A program made the translations under genes and the position numbers. A DNA stretch of 64,000 nucleotides from the NCBI RefSeq assembly GCF_964340395.1, contig NW_027554290.1, forward strand, positions 124,001 to 188,000, given 5' to 3'. Source of the stretch: Glandiceps talaboti (Eukaryota > Hemichordata > Enteropneusta > Spengelidae). Below the pieces are notes generated by a model that did no database searches, was not told the DNA's origin, and worked only from the letters and a program-made list of their open reading frames with translations. This document shows positions 40,035 to 54,300 of the stretch, one piece after another (within the stretch, counting starts at the first letter, position 1; every line of letters starts with the position of its first letter).

Positions 40035-43000
40035 TGGTCTAAGATGGAGTATCTCACACTCGTTAGGAAAATAATCCTACACACAATGGTCTAAGATCGA
40101 GTATCTCACACTTGTTAGGAAAATAATCCCACACACCAATGGTCTAAGATGGAGTATCTCACACTCGTTAGGAAAATAATTCCACACACCAATGGTCTAA
40201 TATGGAGTATCTCACACTTGTTAGGAAAATAATCCCACACACCAATGGTCTAAGATGGAGTATCTCACACTCGTTAGGAAAAAAATCCCATACACCAATG
40301 GTCTAAGATGGAGTATCTCACACTCGTAAGGAAAATAATCTCACACACCAATGGTCTAAGATGGAGTATCTCGCACTCATTAGGAAAATAATCCTACACA
40401 CAATGGTCTAAGATGGAGTATCTCACACTCGTTGAGAAAATAATCTCACACACCAATGGTCTAAGATGGAGTATCTCACACCCGTTGAGAAAATAATTCC
40501 ACACACCAATGGTCTAAGATGGAGTATCTCACACTCGTTAGGAAAAAAATTCAACACACCAATGGTCTAAGATGGAGTATCTCACACTCGTTAGGAAAAT
40601 AATTCCACACACCAATGGTCTAATATGGAGTATCTCACACTCGTTAGGAAAATAATCCCATACACCAATGGTCTAAGATGAAGTATTTCACACTCGTTAG
40701 GAAAATAATCTCACACACCAATGGTCTAAGATGGAGTATCTCACACTCGTTAGGAAAATAATCCCGTACACCAATGGTCTAAGATGGAGTATCTCACACT
40801 TGTTAGGAAAATAATCCTATACACCAATGGTCTAAGATGGAGTATCTCACACACCAATGGTCTAAGATGGAGTATCTCACACTCGTTAGGAAAATAATCC
40901 TACACACAATGGTCTAAGATCGAGTATCTCACACTTGTTAGGAAAATAATCCCACACACCAATGGTCTAAGATGGAGTATCTCACACTCGTTGGGAAAAT
41001 AATCCTACACACAATGGTCTAAGATTGAGTATCTCACACTTGTTAGGAAAATAATCCCACACACCAATGGTCTAATATGGAGTATCTCACACTCGTTAGG
41101 AAAATATTCACACACACCAATGGTCTAAGATGGAGTATCTCACACTCGTTAGGAAAATAATCTCACACACCAATGGTCTATGATGGAGTATCTCACACTC
41201 GTTAGGAAAATAATCCCGTACACCAATGGTCTAAGATGGAGTATGTCACACTTGTTAGAAAAATAATCCCATACACCAATGGTCTAAGATGGAGTATCTC
41301 ACACACCAATGGTCTAAGATGGAGTATCTCACTCTCGTTAGGAAAATAATCCTACACACAATGGTCTAAGATCGAGTATCTCACAATTGTTAGGAAAATA
41401 ATCCCACACACCAATGGCCTAAGATGGAGTATCTCACACTCGTTAGGAAAATAATCCTACACACAATGGTCTAAGATCGAGTATCTCACACTTGTTAGGA
41501 AAATAATCCCACACACCAATTGTCTAAGATGGAGTATCTCACACTCGTTAGGAAAATAATTCCACACACCAATGGTCTAATATGGAGTATCTCACACTCG
41601 TTAGGAAAAAAATCCCATACACCAATGGTCTAAGATGGAGTATCTCACACTCGTTAGGAAAATAATCTCACACACCAATGGTCTAAGATGGAGTATCTCG
41701 CACTCATTAGGAAAATAATCCCACACACCAATGGTCTAAGATGGAGTATCTCACACTCGTTAGGAAAATAATCCTACACACAATGGTCTAAGATCGAGTA
41801 TCTCACACTTGTTAGGAAAATAATCCCACACACCAATGGTCTAAGATGGAGTATCTCACACTCGTTAGGAAAATAATTCCACACACCAATGGTCTAATAT
41901 GGAGTATCTCACACTTGTTAGGAAAATAATCCCACACACCAATGGTCTAAGATGGAGTATCTCACACTCGTTAGGAAAAAAATCCCATACACCAATGGTC
42001 TAAGATGGAGTATCTCACACTCGTAAGGAAAATAATCTCACACACCAATGGTCTAAGATGGAGTATCTCGCACTCATTAGGAAAATAATCCTACACACAA
42101 TGGTCTAAGATGGAGTATCTCACACTCGTTGAGAAAATAATCTCACACACCAATGGTCTAAGATGGAGTATCTCACACCCGTTGAGAAAATAATTCCACA
42201 CACCAATGGTCTAAGATGGAGTATCTCACACTCGTTAGGAAAAAAATTCAACACACCAATGGTCTAAGATGGAGTATCTCACACTCGTTAGGAAAATAAT
42301 TCCACACACCAATGGTCTAATATGGAGTATCTCACACTCGTTAGGAAAATAATCCCATACACCAATGGTCTAAGATGAAGTATTTCACACTCGTTAGGAA
42401 AATAATCTCACACACCAATGGTCTAAGATGGAGTATCTCACACTCGTTAGGAAAATAATCCCGTACACCAATGGTCTAAGATGGAGTATCTCACACTTGT
42501 TAGGAAAATAATCCTATACACCAATGGTCTAAGATGGAGTATCTCACACACCAATGGTCTAAGATGGAGTATCTCACACTCGTTAGGAAAATAATCCTAC
42601 ACACAATGGTCTAAGATCGAGTATCTCACACTTGTTAGGAAAATAATCCCACACACCAATGGTCTAAGATGGAGTATCTCACACTCGTTGGGAAAATAAT
42701 CCTACACACAATGGTCTAAGATTGAGTATCTCACACTTGTTAGGAAAATAATCCCACACACCAATGGTCTAATATGGAGTATCTCACACTCGTTAGGAAA
42801 ATATTCACACACACCAATGGTCTAAGATGGAGTATCTCACACTCGTTAGGAAAATAATCTCACACACCAATGGTCTATGATGGAGTATCTCACACTCGTT
42901 AGGAAAATAATCCCGTACACCAATGGTCTAAGATGGAGTATGTCACACTTGTTAGAAAAATAATCCCATACACCAATGGTCTAAGATGGAGTATCTCACA

Positions 43001-43430
43001 CACCAATGGTCTAAGATGGAGTATCTCACTCTCGTTAGGAAAATAATCCTACACACAATGGTCTAAGATCGAGTATCTCACAATTGTTAGGAAAATAATC
43101 CCACACACCAATGGCCTAAGATGGAGTATCTCACACTCGTTAGGAAAATAATCCTACACACAATGGTCTAAGATCGAGTATCTCACACTTGTTAGGAAAA
43201 TAATCCCACACACCAATTGTCTAAGATGGAGTATCTCACACTCGTTAGGAAAATAATTCCACACACCAATGGTCTAATATGGAGTATCTCACACTCGTTA
43301 GGAAAAAAATCCCATACACCAATGGTCTAAGATGGAGTATCTCACACTCGTTAGGAAAATAATCTCACACACCAATGGTCTAAGATGGAGTATCTCGCAC
43401 TCATTAGGAAAATAATCCCACACACCAATG
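40035..43430 (+). repeat. Two tandem copies of a 1697-bp higher-order unit
   Basis: Copies run about 40035-41731 and about 41732-43430. Rare variants recur at exactly 1697 bp: CACTCGTAAGG at 40321 and 42018, GGAAAAAAATTCAAC at 40541 and 42238, CTATGATGG near 41181 and 42878, and CAATGGCCTAAG at 41412 and 43109. Ends are placed to within about 40 bp, because the flanking monomers are themselves similar. Confidence 0.85.
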
Positions 43431-46400
43431 GTCTAAGATGGAGTATCTCACACTCGTTGGGAAAATAATCCCATACACCAATGGTCTAAGATGGAGTATC
43501 TCACACTCGTTAGGAAAATAATCCCATACACCAATGGTCTGAGATGGAGTATCTCACACTCGTTAGGAAAATAATCCTACACACAATGGTCTAAGATCGA
43601 GTATCTCACAATTGTTAGGAAAATAATCCCACACACCAATGGTCTAAGATGGAGTATCTCACACTCGTTAGGAAAATAATCCTACACACAATGGTCTAAG
43701 ATCGAGTATCTCACACTTGTTAGGAAAATAATCCCACACACCAATGGTCTAAGATGGAGTATCTCACACTCGTTAGGAAAATAATTCCACACACCAATGG
43801 TCTAATATGGAGTATCTCACACTCGTTAGGAAAATAATCTTACACACAATGGTCTAAGATCGAGTATCTCACACTTGTTAGGAAAATAATCCCATACACC
43901 AATGGTCTAAGATGGAGTATCTCACACTCGTTAGGAAAATAATTCCACACACCAATGGTCTAATATGGAGTATCTCACACTCGTTAGGAAAATAATCTCA
44001 CACACCAATGGTCTAAGATGGAGTATCTCGCACTCATTAGGAAAATAATCCCACACACCAATGGTCTAAGATGGAGTATCTCACACTCATTGAGAAAATA
44101 ATTCCACACACCAATGGTCTAAGATGGAGTATCTCACAATCGTTAGGAAAATAATTCCACACACCAATGGTCTAAGATTGAGTATCTCACACTCGTTAGG
44201 AAAATATTTCCATACACCAATGGTCTAATATGTAGTATCTCACACTCGTTAGGAAAATAATCCCATCCACCAATGGTCTAAGATGAAGTATCTCACACTC
44301 GTTAGGAAAATAATTCCACACACCAATGGTCTAAGATGGAGTATCTCACACTCGTTAGGAAAATAATCTCACACACCAATGGTCTAAGATGGAGTATCTC
44401 ACACTCGTTAGGAAAATAATCCCGTACACCAATGGTCTAAGATGGAGTATCTCACACTTGTTAGGAAAATAATCCCATACACCAATGGTCTAAGATGGAG
44501 TATCTCACACACCAATGGTCTAAGATGGAGTATCTCACACTCGTTAGGAAAATAATCCTACACACAATGGTCTAAGATCGAGTATCTCACACTTGTTAGG
44601 AAAATAATCCCACACACCAATGGTCTAAGATGGAGTATCTCACACTCGTTGGGAAAATAATCCTACACACAATGGTCTAAGATTGAGTATCTCACACTTG
44701 TTAGGAAAATAATCCCACACACCAATGGTCTAATATGGAGTATCTCACACTCGTTAGGAAAATATTCACACACACCAATGGTCTAAGATGGAGTATCTCA
44801 CACTCGTTAGGAAAATAATCTCACACACCAATGGTCTAAGATGGAGTATCTCACACTCGTTAGGAAAATAATCCCGTACACCAATGGTCTAAGATGGAGT
44901 ACGTCACACTTGTTAGGAAAATAATCCCATACACCAATGGTCTAAGATGGAGTATCTCACACACCAATGGTCTAAGATGGAGTATCTCACTCTCGTTAGG
45001 AAAATAATCCTACACACAATGGTCTAAGATCGAGTATCTCACAATTGTTAGGAAAATAATCCCACACACCAATGGCCTAAGATGGAGTATCTCACACTCG
45101 TTAGGAAAATAATCCTACACACAATGGTCTAAGATCGAGTATCTCACACTTGTTAGGAAAATAATCCCACACACCAATGGTCTAAGATGGAGTATCTCAC
45201 ACTCGTTAGGAAAATAATTCCACACACCAATGGTCTAATATGGAGTATCTCACACTCGTTAGGAAAAAAATCCCATACACCAATGGTCTAAGATGGAGTA
45301 TCTCACACTCGTTAGGAAAATAATCTCACACACCAATGGTCTAAGATGGAGTATCTCGCACTCATTAGGAAAATAATCCCACACACCAATGGTCTAAGAT
45401 GGAGTATCTCACACTCGTTGGGAAAATAATCCCATACACCAATGGTCTAAGATGGAGTATCTCACACTCGTTAGGAAAATAATCCCATACACCAATGGTC
45501 TGAGATGGAGAATCTCACACTCGTTAGGAAAATAATCCTACACACAATGGTCTAAGATCGAGTATCTCACAATTGTTAGGAAAATAATCCCACACACCAA
45601 TGGTCTAAGATGGAATATCTCACACTCGTTAGGAAAATAATCCTACACACAATGGTCTAAGATCGAGTATCTCACACTTGTTAGGAAAATAATCCCTCAC
45701 ACCAATGGTCTAAGATGGAGTATCTCACACTCGTTAGGAAAATAATTCCACACACCAATTGTCTAAGATGGAGTATCTCACACTCGTTAGGAAAATAATC
45801 CCATACACCAATGGTCTAAGATGAAGTATTTCACACTCGTTAGGAAAATAATTCCATACACCAATGGTCTAAGATGGAGTATCTCACACTCGTTAGGAAA
45901 ATAATCCTACACACAATGGTCTAAGATCGAGTATCTCACACTTGTTAGGAAAATAATCCCACACACCAATGGTCTAAGATGGAGTATCTCACACTCGTTA
46001 GGAAAATAATTCCACACACCAATGGTCTAATATGGAGTATCTCACACTTGTTAGGAAAATAATCCCACACACCAATGGTCTAAGATGGAGTATCTCACAC
46101 TCGTTAGGAAAAAAATCCCATACACCAATGGTCTAAGATGGAGTATCTCACACTCGTAAGGAAAATAATCTCACACACCAATGGTCTAAGATGGAGTATC
46201 TCGCACTCATTAGGAAAATAATCCTACACACAATGGTCTAAGATGGAGTATCTCACACTCGTTGAGAAAATAATCTCACACACCAATGGTCTAAGATGGA
46301 GTATCTCACACCCGTTGAGAAAATAATTCCACACACCAATGGTCTAAGATGGAGTATCTCACACTCGTTAGGAAAAAAATTCAACACACCAATGGTCTAA

Positions 46401-48387
46401 GATGGAGTATCTCACACTCGTTAGGAAAATAATTCCACACACCAATGGTCTAATATGGAGTATCTCACACTTGTTAGGAAAATAATCCCATACACCAATG
46501 GTCTAAGATGAAGTATTTCACACTCGTTAGGAAAATAATCTCACACACCAATGGTCTAAGATGGAGTATCTCACACTCGTTAGGAAAATAATCCTATACA
46601 CCAATGGTCTAAGATGGAGTATCTCACACACCAATGGTCTAAGATGGAGTATCTCACACTCGTTAGGAAAATAATCCTACACACAATGGTCTAAGATCGA
46701 GTATCTCACACTTGTTAGGAAAATAATCCCACACACCAATGGTCTAAGATGGAGTATCTCACACTCGTTGGGAAAATAATCCTACACACAATGGTCTAAG
46801 ATTGAGTATCTCACACTTGTTAGGAAAATAATCCCACACACCAATGGACTAATATGGAGTATCTCACACTCGTTAGGAAAATATTCACACACACCAATGG
46901 TCTAAGATGGAGTATCTCACACTCGTTAGGAAAATAATCTCACACACCAATGGTCTAAGATGGAGTATCTCACACTCGTTAGGAAAATAATCCCGTACAC
47001 CAATGGTCTAAGATGGAGTATGTCACACTTGTTAGAAAAATAATCCCATACACCAATGGTCTAAGATGGAGTATCTCACACACCAATGGTCTAAGATGGA
47101 GTATCTCACTCTCGTTAGGAAAATAATCCTACACACAATGGTCTAAGATCGAGTATCTCACAATTGTTAGGAAAATAATCCCACACACCAATGGCCTAAG
47201 ATGGAGTATCTCACACTCGTTGGGAAAATAATCCTACACACAATGGTCTAAGATTGAGTATCTCACACTTGTTAGGAAAATAATCCCACACACCAATGGT
47301 CTAATATGGAGTATCTCACACTCGTTAGGAAAATATTCACACACACCAATGGTCTAAGATGGAGTATCTCACACTCGTTAGGAAAATAATCTCACACACC
47401 AATGGTCTAAGATGGAGTATCTCACACTCGTTAGGAAAATAATCCCGTACACCAATGGTCTAAGATGGAGTATGTCACACTTGTTAGAAAAATAATCCCA
47501 TACACCAATGGTCTAAGATGGAGTATCTCACACACCAATGGTCTAAGATGGAGTATCTCACTCTCGTTAGGAAAATAATCCTACACACAATGGTCTAAGA
47601 TCGAGTATCTCACAATTGTTAGGAAAATAATCCCACACACCAATGGCCTAAGATGGAGTATCTCACACTCGTTAGGAAAATAATCCTACACACAATGGTC
47701 TAAGATCGAGTATCTCACACTTGTTAGGAAAATAATCCCACACACCAATGGTCTAAGATGGAGTATCTCACACTCGTTAGGAAAATAATTCCACACACCA
47801 ATGGTCTAATATGGAGTATCTCACACTCGTTAGGAAAAAAATCCCATACACCAATGGTCTAAGATGGAGTATCTCACACTCGTTAGGAAAATAATCTCAC
47901 ACACCAATGGTCTAAGATGGAGTATCTCGCACTCATTAGGAAAATAATCCCACACACCAATGGTCTAAGATGGAGTATCTCACACTCGTTGGGAAAATAA
48001 TCCCATACACCAATGGTCTAAGATGGAGTATCTCACACTCGTTAGGAAAATAATCCCATACACCAATGGTCTGAGATGGAGTATCTCACACTCGTTAGGA
48101 AAATAATCCTACACACAATGGTCTAAGATCGAGTATCTCACAATTGTTAGGAAAATAATCCCACACACCAATGGTCTAAGATGGAGTATCTCACACTCGT
48201 TAGGAAAATAATCCTACACACAATGGTCTAAGATCGAGTATCTCACACTTGTTAGGAAAATAATCCCACACACCAATGGTCTAAGATGGAGTATCTCACA
48301 CTCGTTAGGAAAATAATTCCACACACCAATGGTCTAATATGGAGTATCTCACACTCGTTAGGAAAATAATCTTACACACAATGGTCT

Positions 48388-51300
48388 AAGATCGAGTATC
48401 TCACACTTGTTAGGAAAATAATCCCAAACACCAATGGTCTAAGATGGAGTATCTCACACTCGTTAGGAAAATAATTCCACACACCAATGGTCTAATATGG
48501 AGTATCTCACACTCGTTAGGAAAATAATCTCACACACCAATGGTCTAAGATGGAGTATCTCGCACTCATTAGGAAAATAATCCCACACACCAATGGTCTA
48601 AGATGGAGTATCTCACACTCATTGAGAAAATAATTCCACACACCAATGGTCTAAGATGGAGTATCTCACAATCGTTAGGAAAATAATTCCACACACCAAT
48701 GGTCTAAGATTGAGTATCTCACACTCGTTAGGAAAATAATTCCATACACCAATGGTCTAATATGGAGTATCTCACACTCGTTAGGAAAATAATCCCATAC
48801 ACCAATGGTCTAAGATGAAGTATCTCACACTCGTTAGGAAAATAATTCCACACACTAATGGTCTAAGATGGAGTATCTCACACTCGTTAGGAAAATAATC
48901 TCACACACCAATGGTCTAAGATGGAGTATCTCACACTCGTTAGGAAAATAATCCCGTACACCAATGGTCTAAGATGGAGTATCTCACACTTGTTAGGAAA
49001 ATAATCCCATACACCAATGGTCTAAGATGGAGTATCTCACACACCAATGGTCTAAGATGGAGTATCTCACACTCGTTAGGAAAATAATCCTACACACAAT
49101 GGTCTAAGATCGAGTATCTCACAATTGTTAGGAAAATAATCCCACACACCAATGGCCTAAGATGGAGTATCTCACACTCGTTAGGAAAATAATCCTACAC
49201 ACAATGGTCTAAGATCGAGTATCTCACACTTGTTAGGAAAATAATCCCACACACCAATGGTCTAAGATGGAGTATCTCACACTCGTTAGGAAAATAATTC
49301 CACACACCAATGGTCTAATATGGAGTATCTCACACTCGTTAGGAAAAAAATCCCATACACCAATAGTCTAAGATGGAGTATCTCACACTCGTTAGGAAAA
49401 TAATCTCACACACCAATGGTCTAAGATGGAGTATCTCGCACTCATTAGGAAAATAATCCCACACACCAATGGTCTAAGATGGAGTATCTCACACTCGTTG
49501 GGAAAATAATCCCATACACCAATGGTCTAAGATGGAGTATCTCACACTCGTTAGGAAAATAATCCCATACACCAATGGTCTGAGATGGAGTATCTCACAC
49601 TCGTTAGGAAAATAATCCTACACACAATGGTCTAAGATCGAGTATCTCACAATTGTTAGGAAAATAATCCCACACACCAATGGTCTAAGATGGAGTATCT
49701 CACACTCGTTAGGAAAATAATCCTACACACAATGGTCTAAGATCGAGTATCTCACACTTGTTAGGAAAATAATCCCACACACCAATGGTCTAAGATGGAG
49801 TATCTCACACTCGTTAGGAAAATAATTCCACACACCAATGGTCTAATATGGAGTATCTCACACTCGTTAGGAAAATAATCTTACACACAATGGTCTAAGA
49901 TCGAGTATCTCACACTTGTTAGGAAAATAATCCCATACACCAATGGTCTAAGATGGAGTATCTCACACTCGTTAGGAAAATAATTCCACACACCAATGGT
50001 CTAATATGGAGTATCTCACACTCGTTAGGAAAATAATCTCACACACCAATGGTCTAAGATGGAGTATCTCGCACTCATTAGGAAAATAATCCCACACACC
50101 AATGGTCTAAGATGGAGTATCTCACACTCATTGAGAAAATAATTCCACACACCAATGGTCTAAGATGGAGTATCTCACACTCGTTAGGAAAATAATTCCA
50201 CACACCAATGGTCTAAGATTGAGTATCTCACACTCGTTAGGAAAATAATTCCACACACCAATGGTCTAATATGGAGTATCTCACACTCGTTAGGAAAATA
50301 ATCCCATACACCAATGGTCTAAGATGAAGTATCTCACACTCGTTAGGAAAATAATTCCACACACCAATGGTCTAAGATGGAGTATCTCACACTCGTTAGG
50401 AAAATAATTCCACACACCAATGGTCTAAGATGGAGTATCTCACACTCGTTAGGAAAATAATCTCACACACCAATGGTCTAAGATGGAGTATCTCACACTC
50501 GTTAGGAAAATAATTCCACACACCAATGGTCTAAGATGGAGTATCTCACACTCGTTAGGAAAATAATTCCACACACCAATGGTCTAAGATGGAGTATCTC
50601 ACACTCGTTAGGAAAATAATTCCACACACCAATGGTCTAAGATGGAGTATCTCACACTCGTTAGGAAAATAATCCCATACACCAATGGTCTAAGATGAAG
50701 TATTTCACACTCGTTAGGAAAATAATTCCACACACCAATGGTCTAAGATGGAGTATCTCACACTCGTTAGGAAAATAATCCTACACACAATGGTCTAAGA
50801 TCGAGTATCTCACACTTGTTAGGAAAATAATCCCACACACCAATGGTCTAAGATGGAGTATCTCACACTCGTTAGGAAAATAATTCCACACACCAATGGT
50901 CTAATATGGAGTATCTCACACTTGTTAGGAAAATAATCCCACACACAAATGGTCTAAGATGGAGTATCTCACACTCGTCAGGAAAATAATTCCACACACC
51001 AATGGTCTAATATGGAGTATCTCACACTCGTTAGGAAAATAATCCTACACACAATGGTCTAAGATGAAGTATCTCGCACTCATTAGGAAAATAATCCCAT
51101 ACACCAATGGTCTAAGATGGAGTATCTCACACTCGTTGGGAAAATAATCCCATACACCAATGGTCTAAGATGGAGTATCTCACACTCGTTGAAAAAATAA
51201 TCTCACACACCAATGGTCTAAGATGGAGTATCTCACACTCGTTGAGAAAATAATTCCGCACACCAATGGTCTAAGATGGAGTATCTCACACTCGTTAGGA

Positions 51301-54300
51301 AAATAATTCCACACACCAATGGTCTAATATGGAGTATCTCACACTCGTTAGGAAAATAATCCCATACACCATTGGTCTAAGATCGAGTATCTCACACTCG
51401 TTAGGAAAATAATCCTACACACAATGGTCTAAGATCGAGTATCGCACACTTGTTAGGAAAATAATCCCACAAACCAATGGTCTAAGATGGAGTATTTCAC
51501 ACTCGTTAGGAAAATAATCCTACACACAATGGTCTAAGATCGAGTATCTCACACTTGGTAGGAAAATAATCCCACACACCAATGGTCTAAGATGGAGTAT
51601 CTCACACTCGTTAGGAAAATAATTCCACACACCAATGGTCTAATATGGAGTATCTCACACTCGTTAGGAAAATAATCCTACACACAATGGTCTAAGATCG
51701 AGTATCTCACACTTGTTAGGAAAATAATCCCACAAACCAATGGTCTAAGATGGAGTATCTCACACTCGTTAGGAAAATAATTCCACACACCAATGGTCTA
51801 ATATGGAGTATCTCACACTTGTTAGGAAAATAATCCCACACACCAATGGTGTAAGATGGAGTATCTCACACTCGTCAGGAAAATAATTCCACACACCAAT
51901 GATCTAATATGGAGTATCTCACACTCGTTAGGAAAATAATCCTACACACAATGGTCTAAGATGAAGTATCTCGCACTCATTAGGCAAATAATCCCATACA
52001 CCAATGGTCTAAGATGGAGTATCTCACACTCGTTGGGAAAATAATCCCATACACCAATCGTCTAATATGGAGTATCTCACACTCGTTGAAAAAAAAATCT
52101 CACACACCAATGGTCTAAGATGGAGTATCTCAAACTCGTTGAGAAAATAATTCCACACACCAATGGTCTAAGATGGAGTATCTCACACTCGTTAGGAAAA
52201 TAATTCCACACACTAATGGTCTAAGATGGAGTATCTCACACTCGTTAGGAAAATAATTCCACACACCAATGGTGTAATATGGAGTATCTCACACTCGTTA
52301 GGAAAATAATCCCATACACCAATGGTGTAAGATGAAGTATCTCACACTCGTTAGGAAAATAATCTCACACACCAATGGTCTAAGATGGAGTATCTCACAC
52401 TCGTTAGGAAAATAATCCCGTACACCAATGGTCTAAGATGGAGTATCTCACACTTGTTAGGAAAATAATCCCATACACCAATGGTCTAAGATGGAGTATC
52501 TCACACACCAATGGTCTAAGATGGAGTATCTCACACTCGTTAGGAAAATAATCCTACACACAATGGTCTAAGATCGAGTATCTCACACTTGTTAGGAAAA
52601 TAATCCCACACACCAATGGTCTAAGATGGAGTATCTCACACTCGTTAGGAAAATAATCCTACACACAATGGTCTAAGATCGAGTATCTCACACTTGTTAG
52701 GAAAATAATCCCACACACCAACGGTCTAAGATGGAGTATCTCACACTCGTTAGGAAAATAATTCCACACACCAATGGTCTAATATGGAGTATCTCACACT
52801 CGTTAGGAAAATAATCCTACACACAATGGTCTAAGATGGAGTATCTCACACTCGTTGAGAAAATAATCTCACACACCAATGGTCTAAGATGGAGTATCTC
52901 ACACCCGTTGAGAAAATAATTCCACACACCAATGGTCTAAGATGGAGTATCTCACACTCGTTAGGAAAATAATTCCACACACCAATGGTCTAATATGTAG
53001 TATCTCACACTCGTTAGGAAAATAATCCTACACACAATGGTCTAAGATGGAGTATCTCACACTCGTTGAGAAAATAATCTCACACACCAATGGTCTAAGA
53101 TGGAGTATCTCACACCCGTTGAGAAAATAATTCCACACACCAATGGTCTAAGATCGAGTATCTCACACTTGTTAGGAAAATAATCCCATACACCAATGGT
53201 CTAAGATGGAGTATCTCACACTCGTTAGGAAAATAATTCCACACACCAATGGTCTAATATGGAGTATCTCACACTCGTTAGGAAAATAATCTCACACACC
53301 AATGGTCTAAGATGGAGTATCTCGCACTCATTAGGAAAATAATCCCACACACCAATGGTCTAAGATGGAGTATCTCACACTCATTGAGAAAATAATTCCA
53401 CACACCAATGGTCTAAGATGGAGTATCTCACAATCGTTAGGAAAATAATTCCACACACCAATGGTCTAAGATTGAGTATCTCACACTCGTTAGGAAAATA
53501 ATTCCATACACCAATGGTCTAATATGGAGTATCTCACACTCGTTAGGAAAATAATCCCATACACCAATGGTCTAAGATGAAGTATCTCACACTCGTTAGG
53601 AAAATAATTCCACACACCAATGGTCTAAGATGGAGTATCTCACACTCGTTAGGAAAATAATCTCACACACCAATGGTCTAAGATGGAGTATCTCACACTC
53701 GTTAGGAAAATAATCCCGTACACCAATGGTCTAAGATGGAGTATCTCACACTTGTTAGGAAAATAATCCCATACACCAATGGTCTAAGATGGAGTATCTC
53801 ACACACCAATGGTCTAAGATGGAGTATCTCACACTCGTTAGGAAAATAATCCTACACACAATGGTCTAAGATCGAGTATCTCACAATTGTTAGGAAAATA
53901 ATCCCACACACCAATGGCCTAAGATGGAGTATCTCACACTCGTTAGGAAAATAATCCTACACACAATGGTCTAAGATCGAGTATCTCACACTTGTTAGGA
54001 AAATAATCCCACACACCAATGGTCTAAGATGGAGTATCTCACACTCGTTAGGAAAATAATTCCACACACCAATGGTCTAATATGGAGTATCTCACACTCG
54101 TTAGGAAAAAAATCCCATACACCAATAGTCTAAGATGGAGTATCTCACACTCGTTAGGAAAATAATCTCACACACCAATGGTCTAAGATGGAGTATCTCG
54201 CACTCATTAGGAAAATAATCCCACACACCAATGGTCTAAGATGGAGTATCTCACACTCGTTGGGAAAATAATCCCATACACCAATGGTCTAAGATGGAGT

